DNA of 64,000 nt from Methylomonas sp. UP202 (GCF_029910655.1 NZ_CP123897.1:2407547-2471546); one strand, 5' to 3'; shown: positions 1-7,892, counted from the stretch's first letter. Numbers and translations: made by a program. The notes: generated by a model not told the origin, from the sequence alone.

Positions 1-2
1 CG

Positions 3-59
3 CCAGCCCAATCCGGTAGCTTTCTGCGTTTTGGCGATGGCAAGGTCATGCCTTGGTAA
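3..59 (+). CDS. 3' end of an unidentified CDS (partial)
   Basis: Frame 3 is open from the window edge to a TAA at 57-59 and would give the C-terminus PAQSGSFLRFGDGKVMPW. A strong intrinsic terminator follows 15 bases later, as expected for the end of a transcription unit. The fragment is too short to assign a family. It could be a chance open frame, because only 18 codons are visible. Confidence 0.4.
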   Translation, partial: PAQSGSFLRFGDGKVMPW

Positions 60-73
60 GGCCGGATCAACGC

Positions 74-111
74 CCCACAAAAAAGCCGGCTTTCGCCGGC
101 TTTTTTGTGGG
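74..111. terminator. Bidirectional intrinsic terminator
   Basis: A perfect 17-base inverted repeat has arms CCCACAAAAAAGCCGGC (74-90) and its complement (95-111), with a TTTC loop. The A-run in the left arm and the T-run in the right arm give a U-tract in both directions. It can therefore end both the gene entering from the left and the convergent lipoprotein gene at 132-704. Confidence 0.85.
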
Positions 112-131
112 TGCGGGTTTGCCGATTGGCG

Positions 132-704
132 TTACATGTCGCACTTGTGAGCGTCGCCGCAGCAATCCGCCATGTTACCGCCGTGGGCCGCGCAATGCTC
201 GGTGCCGCATTGATGAGCGGCGGCGCCCTTGTGATGCGCGCAGTGCCCGGTATCGCAGGTTTTCGCGGCGGCCGAAGCGTGGTGGTCGCAATGTCCGGTA
301 TGACATTGGTGGGCCGGGGCGTTTGCGTCTTGGGCGCAGTGTTCGGCGCAGGCTTTGTCTTTTTCAGCGGGATGATCGGCGCAATGTTTGGCGCAATCGT
401 GATGAGGCGCTACATGGCTTTTGCAATGTTTGATGCAGGCTTTGTTTTTCTTGCCCTTGCTTTTGGCGCAATGAGCGATGCAGTCGTGTTCGTCGGTTGC
501 GGCGTGGTGTTTGTCGCAATGTTTGGGTTCGACGGCGGGCGTCGGTGTTGCGACCGGCGCGGGCGCCGCCGCCTCGGTGGCCGCGGCGGGCGCTGCGACA
601 ACGGGTTGAGCGTTGGCTTCGGTGGCCGGTTTGCTGGCTTCGCAACCGGTCAATAACGTGGCCGCGGCCAAATTAACCAGCAATACGACATGGCTTATTT
701 TCAT
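132..704 (-). CDS. Cys/His-rich lipoprotein
   Basis: A 190-residue exported lipoprotein of unknown function. The start was placed at the ATG at 704 because it gives a classical lipoprotein signal (MKISHVVLLVNLAAATLLTG then Cys-20) and follows AAAGGGA. A longer reading to 770 would bury the signal. After the lipobox comes an Ala/Pro/Thr-rich linker (about residues 25-60). The rest is packed with Cys and His in repeated CxxHC-like pairs such as CAKHCADH, CAEHC and HCDHH, separated by 8-14 residues. Such spacing suggests metal binding (Cu, Zn or Ni) at the outer membrane, but no catalytic domain is recognisable. It ends at the bidirectional terminator. Confidence 0.8.
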   Translation of the reverse strand: MKISHVVLLVNLAAATLLTGCEASKPATEANAQPVVAAPAAATEAAAPAPVATPTPAVEPKHCDKHHAATDEHDCIAHCAKSKGKKNKACIKHCKSHVAPHHDCAKHCADHPAEKDKACAEHCAQDANAPAHQCHTGHCDHHASAAAKTCDTGHCAHHKGAAAHQCGTEHCAAHGGNMADCCGDAHKCDM

Positions 705-1157
705 TATTTTTTCCCTTTGGTGTGGTGTTAAAAGTGGCGACATTGTAGGCAGGGGAGGCAGAGTTGGCAAATTAAAGTATGTTATTTAACACAGTTTTAT
801 TTATGGCGGCGAAATTCCCGGTTGCGGCTACACGGTGCGGCGCGGGAGAGTAGGGGCAGTTTCGTATTGAGGTTATAGGTCTATGCGACTTTCATCCTTC
901 CGCATGTTGTCCAACGCGGCTAAAGCCGCTCGCACACGCCGATCGGCGATATTCGCCGGGGCAAAAGTGGTCTCTGGCATTAGCTTGCCAATTGGCGCTA
1001 TTGTCTGAGGATATGGTCGTTTGACGGGCTTTGGGTGGCCGCGAATCTGGCGGACCAGGACCGATTTTGCTAGCATTCGATCCGAGTCCGCATTAACCGT
1101 CAACTCATCCGGCATCGCCGTCGGACCAAGCAAACACAACCGACAAAGGATTGGTAC
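705..1157. other. Gene-free stretch between lipoprotein and SEFIR gene
   Basis: These 450 bases lie between two divergent genes and hold no coding region I can support. The left 130 bases are AT-richer and probably carry the lipoprotein promoter. A minus-strand open frame at 873-1217 overlaps the SEFIR start and has no ribosome binding site, so I did not call it. Confidence 0.5.
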
Positions 1158-3050
1158 TTGGATCAACAAACCGCGCCCAAGGTATTCATCAGTTACAGCC
1201 ATGATTCGCCCGGTCATGCGGCGGATGTGCTGGCTCTGGCTAACCAGCTATGCGAAGAGGGTATCGATTGCGAAATCGACCAATACCTTAACGGTGCGCC
1301 AGCCGACGGCTGGATACGTTGGATGGAACGGCAAATCGCATGGGCGGATTTTGTGTTGGTGATTTGTACCGAGACTTATCTGACACGTTTCAAAGGCGAC
1401 GACAGATTAGGCGGCAGAGGCGTGAATATCGAAGGTTTGCTGATCAGCCAAACGCTGTACGATCAATTTCAAAACAATATCAAGTTTCTGCCGCTGATAC
1501 CGGACAACGGCAGCATCGATCACGTACCGCTGATGCTCAAAGGCGGCACGACTTATAGAATCCAGGCGGATTATCTAAATCTGTATCGGGTATTGACCGA
1601 TCAACCGGAAGTGGAGATGCCGCCTCTCGGCCCGCGCGTTGTATTAGCGCCTCAAAATGATCTTCCAAACGATTCTGTAAGGATGATCGCTCCGGAAAAC
1701 GAAACCACTCGGCGGATGAGCGGCTTCGGCCGCGATCCGGACCGCTCCGATACCGGTAGTGCCGACGACTCTCAACGTCAAAACGGTCAGCCGCCGAAAG
1801 CCGATCGAATTCGCGAAGCCGCGCAAGCAAATAATCACAGCGCTCCGCATCAGCGGCAAGCGCTCATCGACTTGCTGACCGAGCAATTGCAGCGCCACGA
1901 TTTACAATCGTTGGTTGCCGATTACGTGGCTCGTATCAATAAGGGATTCAAAACATCCTTTTCCGATGCCGACACATCACAATGCTGGAAAGACTTCGCG
2001 GCCTATTTGGTCAACCAAGCCGACGACGAAGGGCGTCGGCTGCAAGTGTTGCATTTTCTTGATGCTTTACTTGCAAATGACGGTGTTCAGAATGTTGAAA
2101 TGTTATTGGGTTACTTGCTGCATATCCTGATTCGTAACGACCAGATTGACAGGCATCGTATTAACCATATGCCGTTTGAATGCCCGGCGACTTTGGATTT
2201 GTTGACGGCCAGTCGAAATCACCAAGCGCTAATACCCGATTACACGGAGACGGAATTTACCAATGGCCTGAAGAAACACGGTATTTTTCACAGCGATTAC
2301 CAGCCTCAGATCGGAGTTTGGGAGGAAGAACGGGTAAGCCGGGAAATCGCGAAACAGATACTAGCCAGTATCAACGGATTGCGAGCGGACAGTAAAGACC
2401 CTTTGAGCGAGTTGGGTGATTTCCTGAGCGCTTACGACACTGAACGCCGTTACCAACCTATCAAAGCGATAAGAATCCATCAAAATGCTTTTAACCAGCA
2501 TCCTTTATCCGATAGCGACATCGCCAGATACTTTCTACAAAAAATTGGACCTGGCTTACCGATATATGTTTATGGAGCTGAAACCGAAGGCAATGCTTCG
2601 GATTATCTGCACACTGATGAAAACAAAATTGGCGCTGTAGTCGAGCGTTACAGACGAGAATCCGGCTCCAAAATCACACCAACCCCGCCACGGGAAACCA
2701 ATATGAGCAATCCAGCGAATCCGATTAACGTCACGGTAGTCAACGCCAGCCCCGGAACGATTATTGGCGACCATAACAGCCAAGTGATCGATAACAGTAC
2801 CAAGCAAGCACTGACCGATGAGCTAGCCAATCTCAAAACGATAGCCGACCAGGACGATAGTATCGGCAAAAAACACTATGCCGAAATCGCCGCCGCCGCC
2901 GACGCGGTCAAATCCGAAATCGCCAAACCGCAAGCCAATAAGACAGTGCTGGCCGCCGCCGCAAAAACCTTGGAGGGCTTTAAAAATATCGCCAGCATTA
3001 CCGGCAGCATCGAAAAAATCAGTCAAATCCTTATTCCCCTGCTCAGTTAA
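1158..3050 (+). CDS. SEFIR-domain effector/adaptor protein
   Basis: A 630-residue protein with an N-terminal SEFIR domain (about residues 8-150). It shows the hallmark KVFISYSHDS, then GIDCEIDQY, GWIRWMERQI, ADFVLVICTETYL and RGVNIEGLLISQTLY. SEFIR is a TIR-like fold used for homotypic signalling in immunity. A Ser/Asp-rich linker follows (170-225), then a helical region of unknown family (230-520). The last part (about 525-630) has a short beta-prone Gly/Asn segment (ASPGTIIGDHNSQVID) and an Ala-rich amphipathic helical tail ending in a hydrophobic helix. The start is TTG, chosen because AAAGGA lies 7 bases upstream and the SEFIR strand begins directly after it. Codon use is visibly AT-richer than in the following genes, suggesting separate acquisition. 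It sits 6 bases before the MoxR gene, so translational coupling is likely. A role as conflict-system signal or toxin is inferred. Confidence 0.85.
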   Translation: MDQQTAPKVFISYSHDSPGHAADVLALANQLCEEGIDCEIDQYLNGAPADGWIRWMERQIAWADFVLVICTETYLTRFKGDDRLGGRGVNIEGLLISQTLYDQFQNNIKFLPLIPDNGSIDHVPLMLKGGTTYRIQADYLNLYRVLTDQPEVEMPPLGPRVVLAPQNDLPNDSVRMIAPENETTRRMSGFGRDPDRSDTGSADDSQRQNGQPPKADRIREAAQANNHSAPHQRQALIDLLTEQLQRHDLQSLVADYVARINKGFKTSFSDADTSQCWKDFAAYLVNQADDEGRRLQVLHFLDALLANDGVQNVEMLLGYLLHILIRNDQIDRHRINHMPFECPATLDLLTASRNHQALIPDYTETEFTNGLKKHGIFHSDYQPQIGVWEEERVSREIAKQILASINGLRADSKDPLSELGDFLSAYDTERRYQPIKAIRIHQNAFNQHPLSDSDIARYFLQKIGPGLPIYVYGAETEGNASDYLHTDENKIGAVVERYRRESGSKITPTPPRETNMSNPANPINVTVVNASPGTIIGDHNSQVIDNSTKQALTDELANLKTIADQDDSIGKKHYAEIAAAADAVKSEIAKPQANKTVLAAAAKTLEGFKNIASITGSIEKISQILIPLLS

Positions 3051-3056
3051 CAACTC

Positions 3057-4061
3057 ATGACCGACATCAAGCGCCCCGACCCCGTCACCTATTATCTCCC
3101 GGCCGTCGGGACATGGCCCGAAAGCCATTATCTGCTGGACGGTCGTTGCCAGGACGCCATCCGCCTGGCCGAGGCCAGCGGCCGGCCGTTGCTGGTGCGC
3201 GGTTTGCCCGGCACCGGCAAAAGCGATCTGGCGCGGGCGGCGGCGCAAATGTTCGAGCGCGCCTTCGTCTACGAAGTCATTACCGCCCGTAGCGAGCCGC
3301 AGGAATTGTTGTGGCGTTTCGATGCGGTCGCGCGCTTGGCCGATGCCCAGGCCCAAGAACCCCGCGCCAAGGACGTCAGCCATTACATAGCCCCCGGCCC
3401 GTTATGGTGGTCTATCGATTGGCGGGGCGCTGAACAATGGCTACGCGAACACGAAGTCCACGCGCAGCGGCCGGATGCGGAATTGACCGATCAATCAGGC
3501 CAAGCGTTTCGGCAAGCTCAACGCGCCGAAACCAAGGGCTGCGTGTTGCTGTTGGATGAAATCGACAAAGCCGACAGCGAATTACCGAACAGTCTGCTGG
3601 AGGTATTGGCCAACAACGGTTTTCGCTTGCCGTGTGCAGACGGTTACGAGGTCAAAGCCCGTCAGCACAAACCATTGATCATCATCACCACCAACGAAGA
3701 CCGGGAATTGCCGGCGGCCTTCGTGCGCCGTTGCCTGGTGTTGCCGTTGGCGGCGGATGCCGATTTCAAGCAATGGCTCATTGATAGGGCGCGCAGCCAT
3801 TACCGCGATCCCGACGATGCGTCCCAGGCCGACGACGGCCGGCCGGCGATGGCGCAAACCCTCCTCGAGCAAGCCGCGCGACGGTTGATGGACGACAGAG
3901 CGCAATTGCGCGGCGAAGCGCATTTGCCGGGATTGGCGGAATACCTGGATTTGTTGCGCGGTCTGGATAGCCTGGCGCGCAACGATCCCGCGCAACAACA
4001 ACAGTGGTTGGATCGGGTCTGCGACTTTGCCTACCGCAAGAGCGCCTCGCTAAGCGCTTAG
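3057..4061 (+). CDS. MoxR-family AAA+ ATPase
   Basis: A 334-residue AAA+ chaperone-type ATPase of the MoxR group. Walker A is GLPGTGKS at 49-56, Walker B is VLLLDE at 163-168, sensor 1 is around IIITTNED (about 206-213), and paired arginines follow at AAFVRRC. An insertion of about 60 residues separates Walker A from Walker B (roughly 100-158). MoxR proteins work with vWA-domain partners to remodel or load client proteins, often metal-dependently. Here the partner is probably the vWA-like protein encoded next. It starts 6 bases after the SEFIR stop with no clear Shine-Dalgarno of its own, which fits coupling. The pairing with a SEFIR protein and FGE proteins points to a conflict role rather than the classical methanol-dehydrogenase maturation role (inference). 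Confidence 0.9.
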   Translation: MTDIKRPDPVTYYLPAVGTWPESHYLLDGRCQDAIRLAEASGRPLLVRGLPGTGKSDLARAAAQMFERAFVYEVITARSEPQELLWRFDAVARLADAQAQEPRAKDVSHYIAPGPLWWSIDWRGAEQWLREHEVHAQRPDAELTDQSGQAFRQAQRAETKGCVLLLDEIDKADSELPNSLLEVLANNGFRLPCADGYEVKARQHKPLIIITTNEDRELPAAFVRRCLVLPLAADADFKQWLIDRARSHYRDPDDASQADDGRPAMAQTLLEQAARRLMDDRAQLRGEAHLPGLAEYLDLLRGLDSLARNDPAQQQQWLDRVCDFAYRKSASLSA

Positions 4062-4099
4062 GATGTGGTTATAAATAACTCCCCTGTTTCGGGTTACAA

Positions 4100-4206
4100 G
4101 GATTTTCCCGTTCGTCCTGAGCTTGTCGAAGGATGGACGGGAAAATCCGGGCATCCACCGCGCCAAACCGTTCATGCTTCGACTAGGCTCAGCACGAACG
4201 GTTTGG
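4100..4206. repeat. Pair of inverted REP-like hairpins
   Basis: Two imperfect palindromes stand back to back. The first (4100-4148) has arms GGATTTTCCCGTTCGTCC and a near-complement around the core TGAGCTTGTCGAA. The second (4163-4206) has arms beginning CCAAACCGTTC and the inverted core TTCGACTAGGCTCA. The cores are near-complements of each other, so this is a REP/BIME-type doublet. It lies in the 194-base gap between the MoxR and vWA-FGE genes and could stabilise upstream mRNA or weaken downstream transcription. Confidence 0.75.
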
Positions 4207-4255
4207 CGGGAAAAATTCATTTCGGGAAGTTATTTTTAGCGGAATCCTTAGCACC

Positions 4256-6937
4256 ATGCGGATAGACATCGCCAACAAATCCGCGCTCGGCCGCGCCGAT
4301 TTGCTGCAAATGCTGGCGGACCATAAGCACGCGGATAACGAACGTTTGCTGGCGCTGGCGGAGGTGCTGGGTTTCGAGTTTTCGCCGAAAAGCGTCAATG
4401 TAGATCCCGGTGTTGGGACTCTGACCGGAACCGGCTTTGAGAGTCACTTAATCTCACCCGGCGGGACGGCCCGATTACCGCGCGGCCTGTTCCGGCCCAT
4501 GCATGCCCAACGCTTGGAACTCGTCGCCAGTTCTGAAGACTGGCAAAAGCCGGCGGCGGCCACCGACTACGGCGTATTGAGCGATGCCGACCAAGCGCCC
4601 TGGAACGCGGACGCGACCGCGCCGCCGTTTCAGCCCTTGGTGCCGTGGACCCGGCTGTGGCCGCGTCTGCATCAAACCGTCAGCTGGCGGCATTCGGCCG
4701 GCTTGGACGTGGCCAGCCTGACCCGGCAACTGGCGCAAGCCAAACCGGTCAGCCGCTTGCCTAGGCAAATCCGCCAACGCTGGCCGGCCAGACTGCATTT
4801 GATTCTGGATTTTTCCGACCGGCTGACGCCCTACTGGGATGACTGGCGCTGGCTGGCCGGCCATCTGCAGCCATTGTTGAGAGAGCGGTTAAGCGTGTCG
4901 CTGCTATACCGCGCGGATGCGCAACGGCTGCACGTCTGGCCGGCGAGCGGCGGCACGCAAACCCGGCCCTGGCCGAGCGCCGACAGCGGCGAAACCCTGT
5001 TGATCGCCAGCGATCTGGGCATGCTCGACGCTATCCGGCCCTCGGCCCGGCACCACTGGCAGCGGCGCTTGCAAGGCTTGCGCCGTCAAGACATCGCCTG
5101 TTTGATCGCCGCGCCGCTGGCGCACGGCCAATTGGTCGCGGAAACCGCCAATCTGATGCCCTTGCTTCGCCTCGGCCCCGATAACAGTCTGCGGCCTATC
5201 GCCAAATTATCGCCGCGGCATCAAGCTGGCGCGCCTGACGACACCGACTCGGCTTACCGGCTATTGCTGATCTGGCTGGCGATGGCGACCCGCGCCGAAC
5301 CGGCCTTGCTCAGGGCATTGCGGCTTAGTTTGCCGACGCAGGCCGATAACGCCGGCCTGGAAGGCGCGGTCTGGCTGGACGCTCGCTTGAATACCGCCGC
5401 CACCGCCTGCGCGGTCAACGAAATCGCGGCGGCCGAGCTGCAACGGCAGTTTTCCAAGCTCGAACCGGCGTTACAACAACGCTTGCTGGACTGCCTGCGC
5501 GATTACCATGCCGGCTTGCCGCAAATGATTCATCATGAAGAAACCCTGTTGTGGTGCGGCCTGGTGAATGCGGAGTCGGCGGTACCCGAAACCGAGCACG
5601 CCCAAAATGCCCGGCGGTTTTTTCGTAAACTCACACAAAGTTTGCAAATTGAGGATGGCAGCCAACACGTTCACGCCGAACGGCATTTGCTGCTGAACAT
5701 CGCCGACCATCATTTGCAGCATGCCGCCGCCAGCCTGGCCGGCGAGGATTACCTAAACCACTTGTCGGTGGCGGTCAGCCGCCACCGGCCTTTGGATCGT
5801 CGGCCCTTGCCGGCCGGTTTGAACGGCGCGGATTGGCTGCAACGTCAACCGCCGATAGCCCCGTTGACCGTCGATCTGCTGTGGCGCCATGACGGGACGC
5901 TGGCGATGCTGGAGCGGACTACCGATGCCCCGGCTGAACCGGGCCGGCAACGCCTGTTAACCCTGAAACTGGATAGACAGGTCGTGCTGTGGTCGCTGCA
6001 ATCGGCCGGGCAAACCCGGCACTATCGGCCTTGGTATTGGTTGGAGCAGCCTGTATTGGCCGACCCGCTGTTGCAATCGGCCGCGGCACCATTCAGCCAC
6101 CAAAGTGACCAACAACTTTGGCTGCATACCGGCCGCCGGGAAATCGCGATCAAGCCGTTCGTCGCGCCGGCCTGGGCCAGCGAATGGGGTGTGGACGGCT
6201 ACGGTTTGTACGCCGATTTGCGCGTTCAGTCGCTGACCCAGCGTTTCCGCTGGATAGAGCCGGGTGGTTTTTTGATGGGTTCGCCGGCATCCGAGCCGGA
6301 ACGATTTGATGACGAACTACAGCACTCGGTGACGCTGACGCAAGGCTACTGGCTGGCCGATACCGCCTGCACCCAACAATTCTGGCAAGCGGTGATGGGC
6401 GAAAATCCCAGTCATTTTAACGACGATCCGGGCAAGCCGGTCGAAACGGTCAGTTGGCACGATGTGCAAACCTTTATCGAACGGTTAAACCGGCAAATCG
6501 GCGGACTGCAAGCACGGCTGCCCAGTGAAGCCGAATGGGAATACGCTTGCCGGGCCGGCAGCGACACTCCGTTCAGTGATGGCGATAACATCAGCCCACG
6601 GCAAGTGAACTACGAGGGCAATTACCCTTACAAAAACAGCGAAAAGGGCGAATATCGGGCAACCACCGTGGCGGTAAAAAGTCTGCCGGCCAATGCGTGG
6701 GGATTGTACGAAATACACGGCAATGTCTGGGAATGGTGCCGGGACGCCTGGCGGGAGGATTTGGGCGGCGACGAAGTCATCAATCCGCTGTTCGATCCAA
6801 CGGATCGAGACGTTGTCCGCGTGTTGCGCGGGGGCAGCTGGAACAGTTTCGGCGGGAACGTGCGTTCCGCGTTCCGTAACACGAACCGGTCTGGCAAGCG
6901 TAACAATTTTATCGGTTTCCGTCTTGCCCTAGGTTGA
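4256..6937 (+). CDS. vWA-like (SAV_2336-type) and FGE-sulfatase-domain fusion protein
   Basis: An 893-residue protein. Residues 1-150 are a poorly conserved lead-in. Residues about 179-325 look like a von Willebrand A fold as in SAV_2336-type proteins: RLHLILDFSDR (179-189), then SVSLLY, GETLLIASDLGMLD and DIACLIAAPLA. The MIDAS DxSxS is degraded to D185-F-S187-D-R189, so metal binding may be altered or lost. Residues about 655-893 are an FGE/SUMF (C-type-lectin-like) domain with FLMGSP, ARLPSEAEWEYACRAG, GLYEIHGNVWEWC and RGGSW. The two redox cysteines of true formylglycine-generating enzymes, expected just after RGGS, are absent, so it is probably a ligand-binding rather than catalytic domain. 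The 3' end contains a hypervariable segment. It has only a weak GGAA before the start. The likely role is the MoxR partner and recognition protein of the island (inference). Confidence 0.8.
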   Translation: MRIDIANKSALGRADLLQMLADHKHADNERLLALAEVLGFEFSPKSVNVDPGVGTLTGTGFESHLISPGGTARLPRGLFRPMHAQRLELVASSEDWQKPAAATDYGVLSDADQAPWNADATAPPFQPLVPWTRLWPRLHQTVSWRHSAGLDVASLTRQLAQAKPVSRLPRQIRQRWPARLHLILDFSDRLTPYWDDWRWLAGHLQPLLRERLSVSLLYRADAQRLHVWPASGGTQTRPWPSADSGETLLIASDLGMLDAIRPSARHHWQRRLQGLRRQDIACLIAAPLAHGQLVAETANLMPLLRLGPDNSLRPIAKLSPRHQAGAPDDTDSAYRLLLIWLAMATRAEPALLRALRLSLPTQADNAGLEGAVWLDARLNTAATACAVNEIAAAELQRQFSKLEPALQQRLLDCLRDYHAGLPQMIHHEETLLWCGLVNAESAVPETEHAQNARRFFRKLTQSLQIEDGSQHVHAERHLLLNIADHHLQHAAASLAGEDYLNHLSVAVSRHRPLDRRPLPAGLNGADWLQRQPPIAPLTVDLLWRHDGTLAMLERTTDAPAEPGRQRLLTLKLDRQVVLWSLQSAGQTRHYRPWYWLEQPVLADPLLQSAAAPFSHQSDQQLWLHTGRREIAIKPFVAPAWASEWGVDGYGLYADLRVQSLTQRFRWIEPGGFLMGSPASEPERFDDELQHSVTLTQGYWLADTACTQQFWQAVMGENPSHFNDDPGKPVETVSWHDVQTFIERLNRQIGGLQARLPSEAEWEYACRAGSDTPFSDGDNISPRQVNYEGNYPYKNSEKGEYRATTVAVKSLPANAWGLYEIHGNVWEWCRDAWREDLGGDEVINPLFDPTDRDVVRVLRGGSWNSFGGNVRSAFRNTNRSGKRNNFIGFRLALG

Positions 6938-6944
6938 AGGCGCT
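6832..6944 (+). repeat. Hypervariable 3' segment, copy 1 (candidate DGR variable region)
   Basis: The segment covers the last 35 codons of the fusion gene and runs 7 bases past the stop. Aligned by hand with copy 2 at an offset of 870 bases, 6832-6913 has 23 mismatches in 82 positions. Of the 18 adenines in this copy 13 differ, against 10 of the 64 other bases. The following 31 bases (6914-6944) are identical to copy 2, including sequence beyond the stop. Copy 1 is rich in AAC/AAT codons, as template-like sequence of a diversity-generating retroelement would be. No reverse transcriptase is in the window. Confidence 0.5.
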
Positions 6945-6985
6945 TGCGGTCGCTACCCAAGCCACGACATACTTGAACAGACCGT

Positions 6986-7807
6986 ATGAGCAACGATCAC
7001 CGCTTATTGCCCGCCAATTTTCCGCCGCCCTGGGCCCATGCCTGGGGCGAAGATGGGTTCGGCTTGTTTGCCGAGTTGCATTACTCAGGCGTCATTCAGC
7101 GTTTCCGTTGGCTGTTGCCGGGTAGTTTTTGGATGGGTTCGCCGCCTGACGAACCGGAGCGCGAGCCTTGGTCTTACAGCAAAGAAACCCGGCACCGGGT
7201 GACCTTGAGCCAAGGCTACTGGCTGGCCGACACCGCCTGCACCCAAGCCCTTTGGCAAGCGGTGATGGGCGAGAATCCCAGCCGTTTTAACGACGATCCG
7301 GTCAAGCCGGTCGAAATGGTCAGTTGGCACGACGTGCAAGGTTTCTTAGAACGGTTAAACCGGCAAATCGGCGGGCTGCAAGCACGGCTGCCCAGCGAAG
7401 CCGAATGGGAATACGCCTGCCGGGCCGGCAGCGAAACCCCGTTCAGTTTCGGTGACACTATCAGCTCACGGCAAGTCAACTACGACGGCAATTCCCCTTA
7501 CAATAACGGCGAAAAGGGCGAGTACCGGCGAACCACCGTGGCGGTAAAAAGCCTGCCCGCCAACCCCTGGGGCTTGTACGAAATGCACGGCAATGTCTGG
7601 GAATGGTGCCGGGACGCCTGGCGGGAGGATTTGGGCGGTGGCGATGTCACCGACCCGCTGTTCGATCCAACGGCTGAAGACATTGACCGCGTGTTGCGCG
7701 GTGGCTGCTGGGGCAGTTTCGGCGGGGACGTGCGTTCCGCGTTCCGTGACAGGGGCGGGCTTGGCTCGCATGGCTACGGCCTCGGTTTCCGTCTTGCCCT
7801 AGGTTGA
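6986..7807 (+). CDS. Stand-alone FGE-sulfatase-domain (SUMF-like) protein
   Basis: A 273-residue protein that is almost entirely an FGE/SUMF domain. It shows FWMGSPPDEPE, ARLPSEAEWEYACRAG, GLYEMHGNVWEWC, RVLRGGCW and the closing GFRLALG. It is a tandem paralogue of the C-terminal domain of the preceding gene, with long stretches nearly identical at DNA level. It lacks the vWA-like region and starts 48 bases downstream at an ATG with only a weak ribosome site. The Cys of RGGCW is not at the catalytic positions of formylglycine-generating enzyme, so a binding function is more likely. The C-terminal 30 residues carry the variable stretch. There is no signal peptide, so it is presumably cytoplasmic. 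It may be an alternative recognition module of the same island (inference). Confidence 0.85.
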   Translation: MSNDHRLLPANFPPPWAHAWGEDGFGLFAELHYSGVIQRFRWLLPGSFWMGSPPDEPEREPWSYSKETRHRVTLSQGYWLADTACTQALWQAVMGENPSRFNDDPVKPVEMVSWHDVQGFLERLNRQIGGLQARLPSEAEWEYACRAGSETPFSFGDTISSRQVNYDGNSPYNNGEKGEYRRTTVAVKSLPANPWGLYEMHGNVWEWCRDAWREDLGGGDVTDPLFDPTAEDIDRVLRGGCWGSFGGDVRSAFRDRGGLGSHGYGLGFRLALG

Positions 7808-7814
7808 AGGCGCT
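7702..7814 (+). repeat. Hypervariable 3' segment, copy 2 (candidate DGR variable region)
   Basis: This is the partner of 6832-6944. Codons that read AAC in copy 1 read GGC or GAC here, and the encoded surface changes from Asn/Arg-rich to Gly/Asp-rich. The flanks stay constant: VRSAFR upstream and GFRLALG downstream. Identity ends abruptly after 7814, as expected at the edge of a copied or recombined tract. Confidence 0.5.
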
Positions 7815-7892
7815 GGCCGGCCGGCAGGCACGAGTCAGGAGGGACAGCCGGAGCGGAGCTCGGGCGGTGGTAACGCTGGAGCGGGATGATCG

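Noticed and set aside
873..1217. Minus-strand open frame of 114 codons upstream of and overlapping the SEFIR gene
   Set aside because: It overlaps the conserved SEFIR start, none of its possible starts has a ribosome site, and no family was recognised.
6256..7807. Active formylglycine-generating enzymes (sulfatase maturation)
   Set aside because: The two redox cysteines after RGGS are missing in both proteins, and no sulfatase lies nearby; only the fold is supported.
6914..7814. Simple recent tandem duplication as full explanation of the FGE pair
   Set aside because: Duplication clearly happened, but it does not by itself explain adenine-biased changes limited to the last 35 codons beside an identical block. 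Kept as the competing hypothesis.
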